Origin: Lachnospiraceae bacterium UBA3772
Lineage (GTDB): Bacteria > Bacillota > Clostridia > Lachnospirales > Lachnospiraceae
NCBI GenBank assembly: GCA_002371025.1
Contig: DFFQ01000053.1
Coordinates: 1 to 22,677, forward strand
Length of the DNA stretch: 22,677 bases
Direction: 5' to 3'
The notes under the pieces are model-generated. The model saw nothing but the letters and a program-made list of their open reading frames with translations. It did not search any database and was not told the origin of the DNA. Position numbers and translations under genes: made by a program. Positions 15,382-22,677 of this stretch are shown here, one piece after another; the first letter of the stretch is position 1, and every line of letters begins with the position of its first letter.

Positions 15382-18300
15382 ATGAAAAAAAGTATAAAAA
15401 GGTTGATAGCTTTTATTCTTACAATAGTTCTTCTCATTTCTTGTCCGATCACTGTTAGAGCAGAGGATAAGCCTGAAGATGAGGGAAGTAAGCAGGAAGA
15501 AATAAAAGAAGAGGATAAACAAGAGGATTCAGAGACAGTTATATCTGTTGAGGGAGAAAGTGGAGGAGAAAGAATTGTCAGTATGCTGGCAGCTGTTCAG
15601 GCAGATAAAGGAGATATGGATCATGTAGGTAATACCGGTTTGGTGGAATACTGTGGATATGGGACCAACCTTTTTTATGTTGGAACAGGGGGAGAAGTAT
15701 GGAACTGTTATTGTATCGAACCAGATAAAGATTATCCAAGGCATGGACATAAAATTGAAAGCAGGACAGAAATTAAAGATAAGACAGTAAGAAAGCTCTG
15801 CTATTATACATATAATGCACCAGGATATAATTTATATTACAGCAAAAATAAAAGTGGATTAAAGTCCTGCTATACTGCAGCCATAAAGATGATGAATTTA
15901 TCAGATACGGCAAAAAATGAATATGCTCTGGGGCATCTTATGCTGGCTTATACGTCAAATGAGACAAAGCTAAAAAACAATAACTGGTCTTATGGTCTTA
16001 CAGATAATTATATAAGTGCAGTTAAATATATTTATAATAAGATCGATACAGGTAATTATGAAGATCCGGATGAAGATTTTAAAGTATATATGGTCACTAT
16101 GAATGAACATGATGATCAGGTAATGCTTTACTGGACCTATAATCCCAAGTATTATGGCGGATTTAAAATAGTTAAAGAGTATAAAAATAAATGTGCAGCA
16201 AAAAATGTTAATTATAATCTTGAAGCAGAATATAAAGTTTATAGTGATGAAAGATGTAAAAATGAAGCAGGAGTTATAAAAACAGATAAAACCGGTTCTG
16301 GAAGAATAGATGATCTTTTACCAGGAACTTATTATGTAAAAGAAACAAAGGCGGCAAAGAATTGTGGATTGGATGTAACGGTTCATAAAGTAGATGTAGT
16401 GGGAAAACATCTAAAGGGAAAGGATTATGATATTGATAGTTATCCAATTGTAAAATCACAGGAACCGGTTTTATATGATCCATTAAATTTATTGATAATA
16501 AAATATGATAGGTATACGGGCAAATCAAAACCGGAAGGGATTGGTTCTCTTGAAGACGCCCAGTTTGAGATAAAATTCTATGCCATTGATAATACGAAGG
16601 ATTATACTCCGGAAGAATTAAAAAAATATAATCCCCAAAGAAGCTGGGTAATTAAAACAAAGAAGGATAAAGATAGATATACTGCTATACTTGATGAAGA
16701 ACATCTGGTATCAGGAGATAGTTTATATTTTTCAGATGAAAAAGATATGGGACTACCTCTAGGAGTAATATCCATTGAAGAGATCAAGGCACCTTATGGA
16801 TATAGTCTGGAAGGGGCATCTTATGTTATGGATGGAGATGTGATTTCAGATAATATTATCATAGCAAGAACTGACTTTGAAGCTGCTATAAAAATTGGAA
16901 ATAAATCTTATTCAAATAAGATTTTACTATATGAATCTCCATTAAGAGGAGATATAATATTTAAGAAATGTGATGAAGAAGGAAAAGGGATGGCAAATGT
17001 AAGATTTACTCTTACATGTAAAGAAACAGGGGAATCCCATGATATTTATACAGATGAAAAGGGAGAATTTTCTTCGGGAGATTCTGATCTTTTCTTTATA
17101 TCAGATAATGATATCAATATAGAAAAAGAAGGTAGCGGGGCTCTCTATTTTGGAACCTATGTCTTAAAAGAAGAAAGCTGTGAAGCAAATAAAGGAAAAC
17201 AGCTGGAAGATCCAATAACTTTTAAAATTGAAGATGAAACAACTTATGTAATAAAGGATGGAAAGGTAAAAGCAGATCAGATTACCAATATGAATACATC
17301 CTTAATAAGTTCAAAGGCAGTAGTGCCTGAAATTAATAATAATATAATGCCAGCCATAAGTATTAAGGAAATTCAGGATGCTATAACCTATAGAAATTTA
17401 AAAGCAGGAGAAACCTATACTTTATCAGGAATCATAATGGTCGTAAATAAAGATGGAAGTTATGAGGAATTAAAGGATAAAGATGGAAAAATCATTAGTT
17501 CTATTCGTACCTTCAGTACAGATGAAGATTATGTCTTTTCTAAATATGAAAAATGCGGAAATGAAATAGTAAGCTTTAAAGATATAGATGCATCAAGTCT
17601 TGCCGGAAAGAAGATTGTTTTATTTGAAAAATTATATCTTGGGGATCATATACCTGTTAATGGAGAAGAGATAAAACAATATGAAAACTATGATAAAGTG
17701 GATGCAGAAAATATGGAAAGAGTTACATTTCCTATATGTCATGAAGATATTAATGACGTGGATCAGACTGTTTTCATACCAGAGTGTAAGACACAGGCCT
17801 TTAATAAAGAGACCGAAGAAAAGACTATAATGGCCGCAGAAAATCAGTGTATTGTTGATAGAATAAAATACAGCGGTATTAAACCAAAGGAAAGATATAA
17901 GATCATAGGATATCCAGTACTAAAGAGTACAGGTGAGTGTTTAAAAGATAAAGATGGTAAAGAAATAAAAGAAAGTGCAGAGTTTGTACCGGATAAAGAA
18001 GATGGGGAAGTTGAAGTTGGTTTTAATATTGATACTTCTGATCTGGCGGGGAAAGATATTGTATTTTTTGAAGAGATTTATATTAAAGATAAGTTAATAG
18101 CAAGGCATAAGGATATTGAAAGTGTGGAACAGACGGTTTATATCCCGGATGTTAATACTTATGCCAGTGATATAAAAGATGGAGATAAAAATATAGAGGG
18201 ATATAATGCAGCGGCAGTGGATAAGATATATTATTCCAATCTTTCTATTGGTAAGGAATATCTGGTTCAGGGAAAAATGATGGCCACTGTAGTTAAAGAT

Positions 18301-18669
18301 AATAAAAAAGAAATAATAAATGAAAAAGAGGCTGTAACAGGTGAAACATATTTTGTACCTGAGACGAAGGAGGGAAGTACAGAGGTACAGTTTTTGATAA
18401 GTCAAAGAGAGGGGGAAAAGGTAAAAGATGTAATCGTATATGAGAAAATATATGAAATAGACAGAGACAAATCAGGAAATATAAAAAAGAAGACCCTTGT
18501 AGCAGTTCATGAAGACATTAATTCTAAGGAACAATCTCTTAGACTTACTCCGCCTGATACACCAAAGACCGGAGACAGAGAATGGATAATAGCTGGAGGA
18601 GTGATATTTATATGCGGGACTGTAGGATCTTTAATTTTCTACAGGAGGAAGGAAAATGAAGAAAAATAG
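15382..18669 (+). CDS. Sortase-anchored adhesin: thioester-like head, SpaA domains, VaFE repeats (1095 aa)
   Basis: ATG 15382 follows AAGGAGAG (15368-15375). An upstream in-frame start at 15340 lies in the previous gene. The order is signal peptide (1 to ~28), acidic linker, thioester-domain-like head (about 75-230, C111 in NCYCIEP), then three SpaA/Cna-B-like domains (about 255-640; LLIIKYD and SIEEIKAPYGY show the Lys and Glu of isopeptide domains). Three VaFE-type repeats follow (about 645-1055; E749, E897 and E1021, with HEDINDVDQTV-like ends whose Gln suits an ester crosslink). TPKTGD (1060-1065), a membrane segment and a RRKENEEK tail form the sorting signal. This is a stalk that holds a reactive head away from the wall. 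In the head the usual second thioester residue, Gln, is not evident (ALGHLMLAY, H185). Confidence 0.9.
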   Translation: MKKSIKRLIAFILTIVLLISCPITVRAEDKPEDEGSKQEEIKEEDKQEDSETVISVEGESGGERIVSMLAAVQADKGDMDHVGNTGLVEYCGYGTNLFYVGTGGEVWNCYCIEPDKDYPRHGHKIESRTEIKDKTVRKLCYYTYNAPGYNLYYSKNKSGLKSCYTAAIKMMNLSDTAKNEYALGHLMLAYTSNETKLKNNNWSYGLTDNYISAVKYIYNKIDTGNYEDPDEDFKVYMVTMNEHDDQVMLYWTYNPKYYGGFKIVKEYKNKCAAKNVNYNLEAEYKVYSDERCKNEAGVIKTDKTGSGRIDDLLPGTYYVKETKAAKNCGLDVTVHKVDVVGKHLKGKDYDIDSYPIVKSQEPVLYDPLNLLIIKYDRYTGKSKPEGIGSLEDAQFEIKFYAIDNTKDYTPEELKKYNPQRSWVIKTKKDKDRYTAILDEEHLVSGDSLYFSDEKDMGLPLGVISIEEIKAPYGYSLEGASYVMDGDVISDNIIIARTDFEAAIKIGNKSYSNKILLYESPLRGDIIFKKCDEEGKGMANVRFTLTCKETGESHDIYTDEKGEFSSGDSDLFFISDNDINIEKEGSGALYFGTYVLKEESCEANKGKQLEDPITFKIEDETTYVIKDGKVKADQITNMNTSLISSKAVVPEINNNIMPAISIKEIQDAITYRNLKAGETYTLSGIIMVVNKDGSYEELKDKDGKIISSIRTFSTDEDYVFSKYEKCGNEIVSFKDIDASSLAGKKIVLFEKLYLGDHIPVNGEEIKQYENYDKVDAENMERVTFPICHEDINDVDQTVFIPECKTQAFNKETEEKTIMAAENQCIVDRIKYSGIKPKERYKIIGYPVLKSTGECLKDKDGKEIKESAEFVPDKEDGEVEVGFNIDTSDLAGKDIVFFEEIYIKDKLIARHKDIESVEQTVYIPDVNTYASDIKDGDKNIEGYNAAAVDKIYYSNLSIGKEYLVQGKMMATVVKDNKKEIINEKEAVTGETYFVPETKEGSTEVQFLISQREGEKVKDVIVYEKIYEIDRDKSGNIKKKTLVAVHEDINSKEQSLRLTPPDTPKTGDREWIIAGGVIFICGTVGSLIFYRRKENEEK

Positions 18670-19474
18670 AAAGCAAATAGTGGTGGGCATTATATTTGTT
18701 ATTTCTATTATGATAGCCATTGGTTTTATTACATTTTTTGGAAAAGATGAGAAGGGGCATTATACCGAGCAAAATGAAACAGTAAACGAAAAAAAAGAAG
18801 AAAAACAGATGGCGGAGTTGGGAAAAAAGAAAAGTGATACTAAAGATAAGGAGGCAAAAAAACCGGTAAAGGATCAGCTAAAAAAAGAGGAAAAAAAGGA
18901 AGAGAAATCTTCTAAAACAAAGATGGTTGAGACTACAACAGAAAAAATAACGGAGACAACAACAAAGAAAACGGTGGAAAAAACAACAGAAAAAGTTGTT
19001 GAAAGAAATCCATCCAAAGAAGATACAGGATATAAAGAAGATAAAAAAACTGAAAAAACAACTGAAAAGACTGAAAGCAGCGGAAATAATAATAGTAAAC
19101 AGGAAGTGAGCAGTGGACATGTCCATGACTTTAAACCGGTTTATGAAACCATCCATCATGATGAAGAGGGATATACTGAAAGAACTCATATTCAGCCTTG
19201 GGATGAATATGTCTATGAATGGCATTCTTATTGTACAAAGTGTGGATTAGATTTGACTGAGAATTTTGGGGGGGCAAATACAACTGAAGCAATGGATCAT
19301 AGATATAGTCATGAAAATGGATCAAGCTATCAGGTGAAACGTTCAGATGTTCTTCAGGAAGTCATTCATCACGAAGAAAGAGTTGAGGAAGAATATATCG
19401 TTACTCAGGAAGCGTATGATGAAGTTGTGCTTGTTTATTATCAGTGTAGTTGTGGTGAAATAAAGCTTGAATAA
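18656..19474 (+). CDS. Membrane-anchored extracellular His/Cys-rich protein (272 aa)
   Basis: ATG 18656 follows AGGAGGA (18643-18649) and overlaps the adhesin by 14 bases. An N-terminal membrane anchor (about 8-28) is followed by a long Lys/Glu/Thr-rich, low-complexity linker (about 30-150), suited to spanning the wall. The C-terminal part contains two related ~36-residue units. Unit one runs from IHHDEEGYTE to YCTKCG (HH 167-168, C193, C196). Unit two runs from IHHEERVEEE to QCSCG (HH 238-239, C264, C266). Similar HH...YDE...C-CG units occur at the ends of Firmicute surface proteins. A bound metal is likely but not proven. Set between adhesin and sortase, it may be an accessory of wall anchoring. 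Function unknown. Confidence 0.75.
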   Translation: MKKNRKQIVVGIIFVISIMIAIGFITFFGKDEKGHYTEQNETVNEKKEEKQMAELGKKKSDTKDKEAKKPVKDQLKKEEKKEEKSSKTKMVETTTEKITETTTKKTVEKTTEKVVERNPSKEDTGYKEDKKTEKTTEKTESSGNNNSKQEVSSGHVHDFKPVYETIHHDEEGYTERTHIQPWDEYVYEWHSYCTKCGLDLTENFGGANTTEAMDHRYSHENGSSYQVKRSDVLQEVIHHEERVEEEYIVTQEAYDEVVLVYYQCSCGEIKLE

Positions 19475-20288
19475 TAAAAGAAGAAAATATAGACCTTATA
19501 TAGCGGCCCTCCTTACGGGATGCATGATAATGATTTTATATTTTGGAGTTTTACTGATAGAGTCTAAAAGTCAGCAGGATAAGATTAAAGACTTAAAGGA
19601 TCTGATAGGCAGTGAAACAACCGAAGATAAAACAAAGGAGGGGGTAGATACAAGCAGTAAAAAAGATAGAATCTATTCAGCCCCGAGAGATGAAGCAGGT
19701 AAAAAGGAGGTCGCATCAAAATATAGAAAACTCTATCAATTAAATAATGATTTTGTCGGCTGGCTTACCATTGATGGCACCAGGGTGGACTATCCTGTAA
19801 TGCAAAAAAAGGATGATGAATCATTTTATATTGATAAGAATTTCTATAAAGAAGAAGCTATAGGAGGAAGTCTGTTCCTTAGTTCTTCTTCAGATATCTA
19901 TCTTCCAACGGATAATATAATAATCTACGGACATACAATGACAGATGGGACTATGTTTGGAGATCTTAAAAAATATGAAGATGAAGATTTTTATAAGGAA
20001 CATAAAACTATTATATTTAACAGCCTGAAAGAAGATTCAGTTTATGAGATTGCCTATGTATTTAAAGATAAGATTCATGATTCCGCTTATCAAGGGTTTA
20101 AATACTATGAGTTTTCAATGTCCTATACAGATAAAGATTATGAAGCTTTTATCAATGGGTGCGAAGATCTTAAATTATATGACACAGGAATAAAGACTAA
20201 TTCTTTAAGTAAGTTTCTTACTCTCTCTACCTGTTCTTATCATGAAAAAGATGGGCGACTCATAATCGTCGCAGTAAAAAAATCATAA
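19467..20288 (+). CDS. srtB: Class B sortase (273 aa)
   Basis: TTG 19467 overlaps the preceding stop by 8 bases. Only a weak GTGGTG (19452-19457) precedes it, so coupling to the upstream gene is likely. A signal anchor (about 11-32) leads to the catalytic domain. It contains YRKLYQLNNDFVGWLTIDG, typical of SrtB, then H156 in IYGHTM, C256 in LSTCSY and R264 in DGRLIIVA, the full His-Cys-Arg set. It cleaves sorting signals and joins the protein to peptidoglycan. The adjacent TPKTGD adhesin is the obvious substrate, and the amylase (KPQTGD) a possible one. Last gene of the operon. No clear terminator was found after it. Confidence 0.93.
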   Translation: MNNKRRKYRPYIAALLTGCMIMILYFGVLLIESKSQQDKIKDLKDLIGSETTEDKTKEGVDTSSKKDRIYSAPRDEAGKKEVASKYRKLYQLNNDFVGWLTIDGTRVDYPVMQKKDDESFYIDKNFYKEEAIGGSLFLSSSSDIYLPTDNIIIYGHTMTDGTMFGDLKKYEDEDFYKEHKTIIFNSLKEDSVYEIAYVFKDKIHDSAYQGFKYYEFSMSYTDKDYEAFINGCEDLKLYDTGIKTNSLSKFLTLSTCSYHEKDGRLIIVAVKKS

Positions 20289-20330
20289 ATAATAAATCCT
20301 GAATAAACTAAGTCAAATTTCTCTCGATTA

Positions 20331-20441
20331 TTCTGCCCTCTGATGTTAATATTATAAATGTTGGTATGGAAACTGTTATATGACACTCAGCTTAAAAAAG
20401 TGGGCCATATATTACATAATAATAATTAACAGAGGGCAGAA
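20331..20441 (+). promoter_or_regulatory. Leader inverted repeat able to cover the regulator's ribosome site
   Basis: TTCTGCCCTCTG (20331-20342) is the exact complement of CAGAGGGCAGAA (20430-20441). The right arm contains AGAGGG (20431-20436), the ribosome site of the gene starting at 20444. Between them ATATG/CATAT and CACT/AGTG can form an inner hairpin (about 20378-20411). The leader could therefore switch translation of the response regulator. It could also be chance, or a protein-binding repeat. The rest of 20289-20443 shows no gene and no clear promoter. Confidence 0.5.
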
Positions 20442-20443
20442 AA

Positions 20444-21109
20444 TTGAAGAGAATCTTTATAGTTGAAGACGAGATCAGTATATGTAAGGAATTAAAGGAA
20501 TTACTTGTAACAGAAGGCTATGAGGCAGATTATATCAAGTCTTTTGATAACACATTAGAAGACATAATTGCCTTTAATCCGGATCTTGTACTTCTTGATA
20601 TCAATATTCCCAATATTAACGGTAAGCTGATACTTAGAGGCATCCGTAAGAAGTCGGATGTGCCGGTTATCATGCTTACAAGTAAAACTGAAGAATCAGA
20701 TGAAGTACTTTCTATGAGCTATGGCGCAGATGATTATATTACAAAACCATATAATCCTGTGCTTCTCTTACTGCGCATTTCTGCAGTTATGAGAAGAATG
20801 GCACCAGCTAATGATAAAGCTTTATATAGAGGAGCTGAGGTGGATTTTAGTAAAGGTACAATAGAAAAAGATGGTATGAAGATAGTTCTTACCAAGAATG
20901 AGATGATCATCTTCCAGCAGCTGTTAAGTCACCTTAACCAGATCGTATCAAGAGATGATATCATGACAAATCTCTGGGATAATGATGAATTTATCAATGA
21001 TAACGCACTTACTGTAAGTATCAGCAGACTTCGTGCAAAACTCGCTGAGGCGGGATTTGAGTCCACAATAGAGACAAGAAAAAAATTAGGATATATATTA
21101 CAGGGGTAA
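20444..21109 (+). CDS. OmpR-family response regulator, BceR-like (221 aa)
   Basis: TTG 20444 is 7 bases after AGAGGG. The receiver domain (1 to ~118) has E8-D9, phospho-acceptor D52 in LLDINIP, and K101 in ITKPY. The winged-helix DNA-binding domain (about 125-221) ends with SISRLRAKL and KKLGYIL, typical of OmpR/PhoB regulators. Together with the short membrane kinase and the ABC ATPase that follow, it fits the BceRS-BceAB arrangement, which activates transporter genes in response to cell-wall peptides. It overlaps no gene. The kinase follows after 3 bases. Confidence 0.92.
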   Translation: MKRIFIVEDEISICKELKELLVTEGYEADYIKSFDNTLEDIIAFNPDLVLLDINIPNINGKLILRGIRKKSDVPVIMLTSKTEESDEVLSMSYGADDYITKPYNPVLLLLRISAVMRRMAPANDKALYRGAEVDFSKGTIEKDGMKIVLTKNEMIIFQQLLSHLNQIVSRDDIMTNLWDNDEFINDNALTVSISRLRAKLAEAGFESTIETRKKLGYILQG

Positions 21110-21112
21110 AAC

Positions 21113-22174
21113 ATGAAAGTAATTAATTATATATCAGATCAGTGGTTAAGGTTTTTACTGGACGGCATATTTATGCTCTTTTTTATATGTCTTATGGCAG
21201 TATATCATGTAGCCAGTGGTCTTATCATAGTATCCTGCGTTTTCTTTATCCTTATCATAATGGTGGTAATGATCTGGGATTATAGGAGAAAGGCATCATT
21301 TTATAATGAACTGGATAAAAAGTTAGAGACCCTGGATCAGAAATATCTGATTCTGGATATGATAGAGGAACCTTATTTCTTTGAAGGAAAGCTCCTTGTA
21401 GAAAAATTATATGAAATCAATAAATCCATGACAGAAAGAGTCAGAGACTACAGCAAGAACATATCAGATTATAAGGACTTCGTTGAGATGTGGGTGCATG
21501 AGGTTAAGCTTCCTATAGCAAGTCTTACTCTTATGGTTCACAATATGATAAATGATCCGTCCAAGATGGATGATGAAGAGATGAGGGATGAATATCTTAG
21601 AAAAATATTAAGTCAGCTGACCAGACTTGATAACTATTCAGAATTGATCCTTTACTTTATCCGTTCAGAATATAGCCAGAATGATTATCAGTTTGCAAAG
21701 AATAAGTTAAAAACCATAGTGGGTGCTGTGGCTATAAAGAATAAGGATCTGATCCTTGAAAATGATATAAGTCTTAATATCCACGACTTAGATCATGAAG
21801 TATATACAGATAATAAGTGGATGGAATTTATCATAAATCAGATTATTTCTAATTCCATTAAGTATAAGAAAGATTCAGGAGAATCAGAAATAGAGATCTA
21901 TGCCATGGAGGATGAGAGATGCACAACCCTTCATATCAGAGATAATGGTATAGGCATTAATAAAACTGATATTCCAAGAGTATTTGATAAGACTTTCACC
22001 GGAGAGAATGGAAGAAAATTCGCCAAGTCTACCGGTATGGGACTTTATATTGTAAAAGGACTTATAGATAAGATGGGACATAAGATAGAGATTGAGTCTG
22101 AGGTTATGGAATACACTGAAATTAAGATCTCTTTTGGAAAAAACAATATGTATGAAGTTGCAAGAAACGAATAA
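21113..22174 (+). CDS. Intramembrane-sensing histidine kinase, BceS-like (353 aa)
   Basis: ATG 21113 follows AGGGG (21102-21106), inside the end of the regulator gene. Two membrane segments (about 14-32 and 36-55) are joined by a loop of only a few residues, so there is no external sensor domain. This is the mark of BceS-type kinases, which are told of a drug by their partner transporter. The H box has H129 (WVHEVKLP). The ATPase domain has N247, DNGIGI (277-282), F291 and GMGL (308-311), all intact. It would phosphorylate the regulator encoded just upstream. Length is usual for the family. Confidence 0.92.
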   Translation: MKVINYISDQWLRFLLDGIFMLFFICLMAVYHVASGLIIVSCVFFILIIMVVMIWDYRRKASFYNELDKKLETLDQKYLILDMIEEPYFFEGKLLVEKLYEINKSMTERVRDYSKNISDYKDFVEMWVHEVKLPIASLTLMVHNMINDPSKMDDEEMRDEYLRKILSQLTRLDNYSELILYFIRSEYSQNDYQFAKNKLKTIVGAVAIKNKDLILENDISLNIHDLDHEVYTDNKWMEFIINQIISNSIKYKKDSGESEIEIYAMEDERCTTLHIRDNGIGINKTDIPRVFDKTFTGENGRKFAKSTGMGLYIVKGLIDKMGHKIEIESEVMEYTEIKISFGKNNMYEVARNE

Positions 22175-22195
22175 TAAAGAAACAAAAAAATAAAC

Positions 22196-22211
22196 ATTAC
22201 AAAATTGTAAT
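22196..22211. promoter_or_regulatory. BceR-type operator TTACA-AAAT-TGTAA
   Basis: A 7-bp inverted repeat (ATTACAA/TTGTAAT, 2-base spacer) contains TTACA-N4-TGTAA at 22197-22210. This matches the TNACA-N4-TGTAA pattern I recall for BceR-like regulators in Firmicutes. It lies 78 bases before the transporter ATPase start, the place expected for an activator of that gene. TTGGCG (22213-22218) just after it could be part of a -35, but no convincing -10 was found. Confidence 0.55.
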
Positions 22212-22289
22212 ATTGGCGAAATATAAAAAAAACGACAGTAATGATAAAAGAAAGTAAGATTAGGCCATAGTAATTAAGGAGGAACAAAC

Positions 22290-22677
22290 ATGGGCGAATT
22301 ATTAAAAATTGATAACATTGAAAAATACTACGGAACAAATTCTAATCTTACAAAGGCAATAGATAATATGTCATTTGTAGTTGAGGAAGGTGAGTTTACA
22401 GCTATCATGGGAGCATCAGGAAGCGGTAAGACAACTCTTCTTAACTGCATCTCTACCATAGATAGAGTCAGCAGCGGACATATATATATGGCAGATAAAG
22501 ATATAACAAAATTAAAAGGAAATGCACTTAACAAATTCAGAAGAGAGGAACTTGGATTTATCTTCCAGGATTTTAATCTCCTTGATACATTGACAGCATA
22601 TGAAAATATTGCTCTTGCACTTTCAATCCAGAATGTAAAAGCAAAGGAAATTGATGAAAGAATAAATGCCATTGCAG
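22290..22677 (+). CDS. BceA-like ABC transporter ATPase, 3' end outside window (129+ aa)
   Basis: ATG 22290 follows AAGGAGG (22276-22282) by 7 bases. The frame is open to the window edge. Visible are an A-loop region (EKYYG), Walker A GASGSGKTT (41-49) and the Q loop with Q93 (FIFQDFNLL). The signature and Walker B motifs lie beyond the end. The sequence is of the MacB/LolD/BceA type. With the kinase and regulator it probably belongs to a peptide-antibiotic resistance transporter whose BceB-like permease should follow. Confidence 0.93.
   Translation, partial: MGELLKIDNIEKYYGTNSNLTKAIDNMSFVVEEGEFTAIMGASGSGKTTLLNCISTIDRVSSGHIYMADKDITKLKGNALNKFRREELGFIFQDFNLLDTLTAYENIALALSIQNVKAKEIDERINAIA

Noticed and set aside
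18878..19225. Antisense Phe/Ser-rich 115-codon frame
   Set aside because: It is the complement of the Lys/Glu-rich linker of the His/Cys protein. The composition explains the open frame.
20250..20275. GCGAC/GTCGC hairpin at the end of the sortase gene as terminator
   Set aside because: It lies within the coding region and is followed by A residues, not T.
1..22677. CRISPR array, insertion sequence or phage genes
   Set aside because: No regularly spaced repeats, transposase, integrase or structural phage genes were seen. The short repeats found are local.

Overview
The window is about 22.7 kb of low-GC DNA. Its layout suggests a Lachnospiraceae-type gut or rumen Firmicute of the Agathobacter/Eubacterium rectale, Roseburia, Butyrivibrio or Lachnospira kind. 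The pointers are a large modular surface amylase, a Clostridia-style Tad pilus locus (DUF5702-like and FHA proteins, no secretin), xPxTGD-type sorting signals, a class B sortase and a Bce-type peptide-resistance module. The genus cannot be fixed from the sequence alone. All convincing genes are on the + strand.

Region 1 (1-870): the 3' part of a tRNA-Leu(UAA) with its terminator, then a ~110-nt structured element holding a perfect 20-bp palindrome. Next comes a 75-aa conserved-looking small protein with its own promoter, and a terminator hairpin. Region 2 (870-6600): one 1885-aa secreted, modular GH13 amylase/amylopullulanase with duplicated N-terminal modules, a complete catalytic centre and a C-terminal KPQTGD wall-sorting signal, closed by a terminator.

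Region 3 (6600-6975) has no gene. It holds short repeats (three ATGGACCATA arms), two related GCAACAA palindromes, the second of which is a terminator, and then the likely promoter of the next operon.

Region 4 (6976-20288) is the main interest: a tightly packed, apparently single operon with many overlapping genes. It encodes a Tad/Flp pilus machine: TadZ (with a probable ATA start), TadA/CpaF ATPase, TadB, a TadC with a large external insert, a 59-aa Flp pilin, a DUF5702-like pseudopilin, two TadE-like pseudopilins (one with two zinc-site modules) and a DUF6382-like/FHA membrane protein. The operon continues directly into a sortase-anchored adhesin (thioester-like head, SpaA-type domains, VaFE repeats, TPKTGD signal), a membrane-anchored His/Cys-rich protein and a class B sortase. 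My inference is that a retractile or extensile Tad fibre and a covalently wall-anchored adhesin are made together as one surface-attachment system. No prepilin peptidase and no FHA-partner kinase are in the window.

Region 5 (20289-22677): a BceRS-like two-component system (OmpR-type regulator and short intramembrane-sensing kinase) followed by the start of a BceA-like ABC ATPase. The leader can form an inverted repeat that would cover the regulator's ribosome binding site. A TTACA-N4-TGTAA operator-like site sits upstream of the ATPase. The kinase, its regulator and the transporter would act together in sensing and resisting cell-wall-active peptides.
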